From assembly GCA_965277875.1 (NCBI GenBank), contig CBDIDV010000002.1, positions 2,170,001-2,234,000 of the forward strand: a DNA stretch of 64,000 bases, in the 5' to 3' direction. The stretch is from CAWFQB01 sp965277875. Its GTDB lineage: Bacteria > Armatimonadota > Chthonomonadetes > Chthonomonadales > Chthonomonadaceae. Position numbers and translations under genes: made by a program. Positions within the stretch are counted from its first letter, which is position 1. Every line of letters starts with the position of its first letter. Below, one piece after another: positions 59,437 through 64,000 of the stretch. The notes beneath the pieces were generated by a model, which did no database searches, was not told where the DNA came from, and saw only the letters and a program-made list of their open reading frames with translations.

Positions 59437-60075
59437 TCAGGCGGCAGTCACGGCCAGACCGTAGTTCTCGGAGTGCGCTTCCTGCAAAAGCCGGCCCAGC
59501 AAGCGCAGCACGTCGTCGGGCAGCGGCCCGCTGTTGAACAGATGGCGCACAAAGCGGACGCATCCACCTAACAGGCCGCCTCGCCGAACACGCCTGCCGC
59601 CCCTGCCTACGCTCGCCATGCTGCGCCCTCGCTTTTCGAGCAAGGGCTTGCAGTCACGGGCCAGAATCCCGGTTTCTTCGGGCGTGAGCCAGCCGATTAA
59701 TCCCTGCGGGTCGCGCATCCAATCTTCAAACGGCCTGCCGCCGCTGACCAATGCGCCCAGCGTTTCCGCCGCGTCTTCCGCGCCGCCGCGCCGGGCGAGC
59801 GCGGCCACAAAGCGGGGAAATGTGGCCTCAACGGGCAGCGGCTCGCTTATACAGCAGGCGACAAAAACGAACGCGTTGCGGGCCTGCTCCAGCGAAATCG
59901 TTGCCTCCTCCACGACCTGCACGAGGGCTTCCGCGACCGCGTAGTCAATGCCGTCCGCTTCCGGCCTGTCCAGAAGCGAGACGAACGCATCCGGCGTGTC
60001 CGCGACGCGCAACAGGGGGCGCAGAATGAGATACCGCGCATAATCGAAAACATAGAAGTTCCAGCAGGGCTGCAT
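59437..60075 (-). CDS. hypothetical protein
   Basis: A 212-residue protein starting MQPCWNFYVFDYARYLILRP, mostly helical. It has FEDWMRDPQGLIGWLTPEE near residue 125 and a basic stretch GRGGRRVRRGG, then PDDVLRLLGRLLQEAHSENYG at the end. Not recognised. A longer start at 60102 is possible; ATG 60075 fits better with the sequence pattern. Confidence 0.6.
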   Translation of the reverse strand: MQPCWNFYVFDYARYLILRPLLRVADTPDAFVSLLDRPEADGIDYAVAEALVQVVEEATISLEQARNAFVFVACCISEPLPVEATFPRFVAALARRGGAEDAAETLGALVSGGRPFEDWMRDPQGLIGWLTPEETGILARDCKPLLEKRGRSMASVGRGGRRVRRGGLLGGCVRFVRHLFNSGPLPDDVLRLLGRLLQEAHSENYGLAVTAA

Positions 60076-60177
60076 GGTGATGGTACGGAGAAAAGACAGC
60101 ACGGTGTCACAAGAAATTATAATGGCAGTGCGCCAGCCACGATGTCAAATCGGGCGGCGTTATTACAGATGCGGCAA

Positions 60178-60672
60178 TCAGGATGCAGGCGGAACCGCGC
60201 TGTCATCCGCGAACAGGCTTCCTGTTTCATCCTCCGCAACGGGAGAAGCCTCTGAGTCTGTGTCGGGAAACCACTGGCTGCGGGACATGTCCACGCGGTT
60301 CGGGTCGCGGGCGAGGAAGATCACGCCTTCGCTTTCGAGAAGCTGTCTCTGACGCTGCTGCGCGTCGGGGCTGCGCTTGGCGATGGGCAGATGCCCGCCC
60401 GCGCCCACCACGCGCTGCCACGGCACATCGGCGGGAACCCACCTGAGCGCGGCCCCGACCTGCCGCGCCGTCACGGAGATACCCGTTATGGCGTCCGCCA
60501 CCTGCCCATACGTCATCACTCTGCCGACAGGAATCGAGCGCGCGACCGTATACACCGGGGCGAACATCGCGAGCATTCCCGCCTCGCCGCCCGCCTCGCC
60601 CATGCCCTCTCCCGACGCTTCCTCGTCTTGCATCCCGTTCACCCCGCCATCCACATCCTCAAAGCCCGACAC
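60178..60672 (-). CDS. alkyltransferase-like protein (ATL), MGMT fold without the active Cys
   Basis: The core (from about residue 37: VYTVARSIPVGRVMTYGQVAD and ARQVGAALRWVPADV) is the MGMT DNA-binding domain. In the active-site motif PCHRV the Cys is replaced: PWQRVVGAGG. That is the hallmark of ATLs such as E. coli YbaZ (PWHRV), which flag O6-alkylguanine for nucleotide excision repair. A Gly/Glu-rich 32-residue arm and a polar tail flank the core. Start GTG 60672 or an internal ATG (60633, 60576). The oxidoreductase gene lies 21 nt upstream on the same strand. Confidence 0.82.
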   Translation of the reverse strand: MSGFEDVDGGVNGMQDEEASGEGMGEAGGEAGMLAMFAPVYTVARSIPVGRVMTYGQVADAITGISVTARQVGAALRWVPADVPWQRVVGAGGHLPIAKRSPDAQQRQRQLLESEGVIFLARDPNRVDMSRSQWFPDTDSEASPVAEDETGSLFADDSAVPPAS

Positions 60673-60693
60673 TTGACGCCCGACTATTAACGC

Positions 60694-61791
60694 TCAAAAC
60701 GTGACTTCATGCCCGTTACGCGCCGCCGTGTAACAGCCTTCCATCATCTGCGTCAAGGCCCACGCGTCGTAGATGTTGATGGACATGGGCGTACCGTGCT
60801 TGATGGCCGACACCCACTGCTGCATGGGGGACGGCAGCGCGGCGGGCAGGTTCGTCGGGCTGACGTAGCCCTGTATGTCGCCCATGCTCAACTGACTGCT
60901 GATAAGCTGAATGCGCGGGCCGTTCGGCGCGGCCTCGATGCTCAGATAGCCGCCCGTGCCGTAGATTTCCAGCGGATTGGGGCCATAGCGATGTACCCAC
61001 GACACGTCCAGGATGCCGATGGCGTTGCTGCGGAACGAGACGAGCGCGGCCATGTTGTCGTCAATGTCATACGCGCCGCTGAAATTGTTTTTTTGCGCCA
61101 CTACGGACACCGGTTCGCCCAGAAACCAGCGCATCAAGTCTACGCGGTGACAGCCCAGATCGAAAAACGCGCCGCCGCCCGCCTGCTCCTCGTCCACAGT
61201 CCAGGCCGTGTTGCCGCCGTACCAGCGATCTAAAGCAGCCGTGTGCGCGATGCGGGCGCGCATGGTCGTGACCTGGCCGAGCAGTCCTTCATCCAATACT
61301 TTTTTGGCGAACAGGATTTCGGGCCGGGTGCGGGAGGGGAGGGAGATCATGAACTTGACGCCGCCATCCTCGACCGCCCGCATCACATCCGTTGCGTCCG
61401 CGATGCTGATGGTCAGCGCCTTTTCCGTAAAGATGTGCTTGCCCGCGTTCGCGGCCCTGACTAAAATGTCGGTATGCTGACTGGTGGGGGCGCAGCAGAC
61501 GACCGCCCGCACGTCATGCCGCGCCAGTACAGCATCCAGATCATTGCTGAACGGCAGATTACGCCGGTCGGCCTCGTTCTGGCCCCGCTCTATGTCGTCG
61601 TCCCAGATGATAATAGGTTTGAGGTCAGGATGATCCCGTACCTGATCCGCATACCCCCGCGCATGGACATGCGCCATTGAAAGCAGGGCCACGCCGATAC
61701 GCCCGTCCGACTGCGCCGCCTCATGCGTCACCTGTGTTTCGCCCGCTTCGTCTGTTGTTTCGGTGTCCGTTCCCGCCGTTCCTGTCGTCAC
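60694..61791 (-). CDS. Gfo/Idh/MocA family oxidoreductase
   Basis: A 365-residue dehydrogenase: IGVALLSMAHVHARGYADQV (Rossmann start, near residue 32, with a weakened glycine motif), VRAVVCCAPTSQHTDI, GKHIFTEKALTISI (EK pair), MISLPSRTRPEILFAK, and the Asp-His segment GGGAFFDLGCHRVDLMRW. The first 30 residues are Thr/Glu-rich and unconserved. The substrate is unknown. It may be co-transcribed with the alkyltransferase-like gene 21 nt on. Confidence 0.85.
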   Translation of the reverse strand: MTTGTAGTDTETTDEAGETQVTHEAAQSDGRIGVALLSMAHVHARGYADQVRDHPDLKPIIIWDDDIERGQNEADRRNLPFSNDLDAVLARHDVRAVVCCAPTSQHTDILVRAANAGKHIFTEKALTISIADATDVMRAVEDGGVKFMISLPSRTRPEILFAKKVLDEGLLGQVTTMRARIAHTAALDRWYGGNTAWTVDEEQAGGGAFFDLGCHRVDLMRWFLGEPVSVVAQKNNFSGAYDIDDNMAALVSFRSNAIGILDVSWVHRYGPNPLEIYGTGGYLSIEAAPNGPRIQLISSQLSMGDIQGYVSPTNLPAALPSPMQQWVSAIKHGTPMSINIYDAWALTQMMEGCYTAARNGHEVTF

Positions 61792-62062
61792 AAATTCGCT
61801 CCCCGCCGATGCAGAATAGGTCTGTCCGCCCTCCTAGTTCACCATACGCGCTCTGTTTTCCTTTACGAAGCGAGTATGAAGGAGTGCGAAAGGGCCGGGC
61901 AAACAATTATGGTAACTATGGTAACTATGAAAACGCCGCGAAACAGACACATCATCCCAACTTTCACGGACTGGCACAGCGACGTAAGCAAAGAGCCGCA
62001 TTGCTCACGTCACGTTTCCTCATAGCGCTTCCAACCGGGCCACAAACATCAGGAGGTTTGTT

Positions 62063-62701
62063 ATGCTTCACCGTCTTTTATTCCGTTTCGCCCTGACCGC
62101 GCTCGCCTGCGGCGTGGTCGCTACCCCCTGCTTTGCCGTGGACTACAATGAGGCGGTCTCAAGAGACTTTTCCAACTTTGGCCTGACGCCCACCTCGCTC
62201 GGAACCCTGACCATAGGCGACAACAGCGTGTTTGGCACGACCGGGCGCGGGTCGGGCGGCATAGATCGCGACTACTTTACCTTTGTCGTGCCGACGGGTT
62301 ATCAGTGGGTGTCGTTCCGGGAAATCGCGGGAACCGGGGTCGGGGGCAATGTCTCTTTTCTGGGCCTTCAGGCAGGCAATCAGGTAACAGTCTCTACTGG
62401 GGCGACGACGGCAGCCGGTCTGCTGGGCTGGACGCATTATGGGGCCGTAAACGTGGACACCGACATTTTCCCGGACATGGCGCTCGCCTCCAACGGTTCC
62501 ACAGGATTTGCCACGCCGCTCGGCGCGGGCAGCTACTCGGTCTGGATACAGGACTTCAACGCGGGACAGTTCTCGTATGGCTTTCGCTTCGGCGTGGCGG
62601 CAGTCCCGGAACCCGGCAGTGTCGCCCTGCTCGTCGGCCTGAGCGCATCCGGCGCGGGCTTCCTCGCTCGTCGGCGCAGGCGTATGCGTCAGGCCATCTG
62701 A
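62063..62701 (+). CDS. PEP-CTERM sorting domain protein
   Basis: A 212-residue secreted protein: signal peptide (about residues 1-25, ending CFA), a beta-rich body with GGIDRDYFTFVVPTGYQW, typical of PPC-like or lectin-like domains, and the sorting signal VPEPGSVALLVGLSASG with the basic end RRRRRMRQAI. ATG 62063 has AGGAGG upstream. It would be cut by an exosortase encoded elsewhere. The terminator at 62725-62762 follows. Confidence 0.87.
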   Translation: MLHRLLFRFALTALACGVVATPCFAVDYNEAVSRDFSNFGLTPTSLGTLTIGDNSVFGTTGRGSGGIDRDYFTFVVPTGYQWVSFREIAGTGVGGNVSFLGLQAGNQVTVSTGATTAAGLLGWTHYGAVNVDTDIFPDMALASNGSTGFATPLGAGSYSVWIQDFNAGQFSYGFRFGVAAVPEPGSVALLVGLSASGAGFLARRRRRMRQAI

Positions 62702-62724
62702 CTGCCACGCAGCGACGCGACTAA

Positions 62725-62762
62725 ACAGCCCTTATGCCGAACGAGCGACGGCTAAGGGCTGT
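62725..62762 (+). terminator. terminator of the PEP-CTERM gene
   Basis: A 10-bp stem (ACAGCCCTTA at 62725-62734 with 62753-62762) with an 18-nt loop, followed by CTTCCACTTTTG. A moderate intrinsic terminator. Confidence 0.65.
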
Positions 62763-62890
62763 CTTCCACTTTTGACCAGCGGCATTTCTCTCCCGCGCAC
62801 TACTCCGTACTGCTGTAAACGCTTGCTCCCTTTCAGGCATTCTCGAAACGGAGTGTGATGTCCGCGTTCTTATGAGCGACAAAACCGATG

Positions 62891-64000
62891 CTACTCTTTT
62901 GCGCCGGCGCGCTGGAGGAGGGCAGCGATGTCCGCCTGATGGTGCTTCTGCGCCCGCGCGAGCGGGCTGGGCTGGGCTGGTGTATGCGGGTTGGGGTTTG
63001 CGCCATGCGCCAATAACTCTTGTACCAGGGCCACATTGTTTGCCTGAACCGCCTGGGTTAAAGGGGTCGCACCCAGCCGAGTAACAGAGTTTGGATCGGC
63101 GCCCTTGTCCAGCAGGGCAGAGATTAGGGGCGAATCATGCGCGATGGCCGCCAGCAGGGGCGTGTTCCCCTGTCGGTCCGCGACGTTTACCTCGGCTCTC
63201 TGCGCCAGCAAAGATTGTGCGGCCTGCGTGTTGCCGTCCGACAATACCATCAGCAGGGCCGTTTGTCCGGTCACGTCCCGCGCCTCGATCTCCGCTTTAC
63301 TGGCCGTGGCCGTGATGCCCAGAGGACGCAAAAGGGCAAGCGCTTCGGTGCAGCCTGCGGAACCGCTCCTGCTCAGGCCGCGCGCCGTTTGCACATCCCA
63401 CAGCCATCCGGGCGATTGAGCGTCAGGGTGCGCCCCCGCAGCCAGCAGAACGCGCATTATGGGCGTATTTCCCGTTCTCACCGCCGCACCGAGGGCTTTG
63501 TTCCGCGCGGACAGGCTTGGCTTTGCCGTCAGCAGCAAAGGAACCAGATCAGCGCTTTGGGGCGAGGTCACGGCGACCTCCAGAGCTGATGCTTTAGTCC
63601 CCGTGTCTCCAGTGGCTCCATGTTCCAAAAGCAGCGCGACGGCCTCCCTGCTGCCTTTGGACACCGCCTCCGCAAGTCCTGAGTTCGCATCCGCGCCTCG
63701 ATCCAACAGCAGTCGCGCGGCATCCATATGGTGATTGAGAGCGATGGTAAGCGCGTTTGCCCCTACGCTCTCATGCGCATTCACGTTGGCCCCGCTGTCC
63801 AACAACAGACCGATGACACCGGGGCAATGTTCAGCCGCAGCGCCCAGTGGCGTCATTATGTTGTTTGGGTTGCCGTTGGGGTTTGCGCCCCGCCGCAAAA
63901 GGGCGCGGACGGTGTTGGGTTCGTTCTCCATCGCCGCGTAACCGAGCAGCCAACTCAGTTCACTTGAGTCAGCGGCAGACACGCCTCGATCAAGCAAAGC
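62891..64000 (-). CDS. ankyrin-repeat protein, N-terminus beyond the window
   Basis: The frame enters from the right edge and runs to a stop at 62891, about 369 residues. It has about nine to ten ankyrin repeats with the usual VRALLRRGANPNG, LLLDRGADAN, LLAHGANPN units. Repeats in the middle (ATGDTGTKASALEVA region) are degenerate. There is no other domain in the visible part. Its partner is unknown. The true start lies past 64000. Confidence 0.88.
   Translation of the reverse strand, partial: ALLDRGVSAADSSELSWLLGYAAMENEPNTVRALLRRGANPNGNPNNIMTPLGAAAEHCPGVIGLLLDSGANVNAHESVGANALTIALNHHMDAARLLLDRGADANSGLAEAVSKGSREAVALLLEHGATGDTGTKASALEVAVTSPQSADLVPLLLTAKPSLSARNKALGAAVRTGNTPIMRVLLAAGAHPDAQSPGWLWDVQTARGLSRSGSAGCTEALALLRPLGITATASKAEIEARDVTGQTALLMVLSDGNTQAAQSLLAQRAEVNVADRQGNTPLLAAIAHDSPLISALLDKGADPNSVTRLGATPLTQAVQANNVALVQELLAHGANPNPHTPAQPSPLARAQKHHQADIAALLQRAGAKE

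Noticed and set aside
61951..61975. TGGCAC before the second PEP-CTERM gene as a sigma-54 promoter
   Set aside because: The -12 TTGC is missing at the required 10-nt distance from GG.

Overview
The window looks like a chromosomal segment of a GC-rich environmental bacterium. My best guess is Armatimonadota or a neighbouring phylum. This is inferred from four tandem DUF1559-type pseudopilins, PEP-CTERM exported proteins, a DUF6785/DUF6784 giant membrane protein, two Gfo/Idh/MocA oxidoreductases and a Rex-linked tetrapyrrole operon. No rRNA or ribosomal protein gene is present to settle the phylum.

Layout. 1-3.9 kb: an exported protein cut by the window edge, a DUF4331 exported protein, a PEP-CTERM protein and a Gfo/Idh/MocA oxidoreductase, all on the minus strand. 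4.2-8.7 kb: four paralogous pseudopilin genes on the minus strand. Three of them have promoters carrying TTAA boxes phased at exactly 11 bp. 8.9-13.1 kb: rex, precorrin-2 dehydrogenase, hemA and a HemX/CcsA-like membrane protein, split by a dispersed palindromic element. 13.3-17.1 kb: a TIM-barrel isomerase, a lipid-anchored or membrane-tethered SurA/PpiC foldase and a divergent RsmI. 17.2-25.8 kb: an exopolysaccharide and nucleotide-sugar cluster behind a consensus sigma-54 promoter. It has a priming sugar transferase, a GT2, galE, a full dTDP-rhamnose set (rfbA, rfbC-like, rfbB, rfbD), a heptose-type nucleotidyltransferase and a UbiA-family prenyl-phosphate transferase.

25.8-29.9 kb is a visibly AT-richer accessory patch: a VapBC-like PIN toxin/antitoxin pair, an unknown zinc-ribbon-like gene split by an IS3-family element (the uninterrupted frame can be rebuilt), and a nucleotidyltransferase-fold protein 13 nt behind it. 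29.9-38.4 kb: the DUF6785 protein, rodA, coaBC, gmk, cmk, plsC and upp. 38.5-46.1 kb: a macro-domain-like protein, ComB, a small two-gene module, a peroxiredoxin, a MacB-type permease and a membrane pyrophosphatase. 46.3-53.2 kb: a small exported protein, rsmG, an MFS transporter, a Uma2 nuclease-fold protein, a class A PBP and a DUF4258/DUF2283 pair. 53.4-64 kb: tRNA-Arg(TCG), SirB1-like protein, an SDR-DUF2867 protein, several short conserved hypotheticals, an epimerase, an alkyltransferase-like protein, an oxidoreductase, a second PEP-CTERM protein and an ankyrin-repeat protein that runs off the end.

Main points of interest: the 11-bp phased, Pho-box-like promoters of the pseudopilin array; the sigma-54 promoter before the exopolysaccharide cluster; the IS3-disrupted zinc-ribbon/nucleotidyltransferase pair, which may be a broken toxin-antitoxin or defence module; and dispersed palindromic elements that supply promoter or coding sequence to neighbouring genes.
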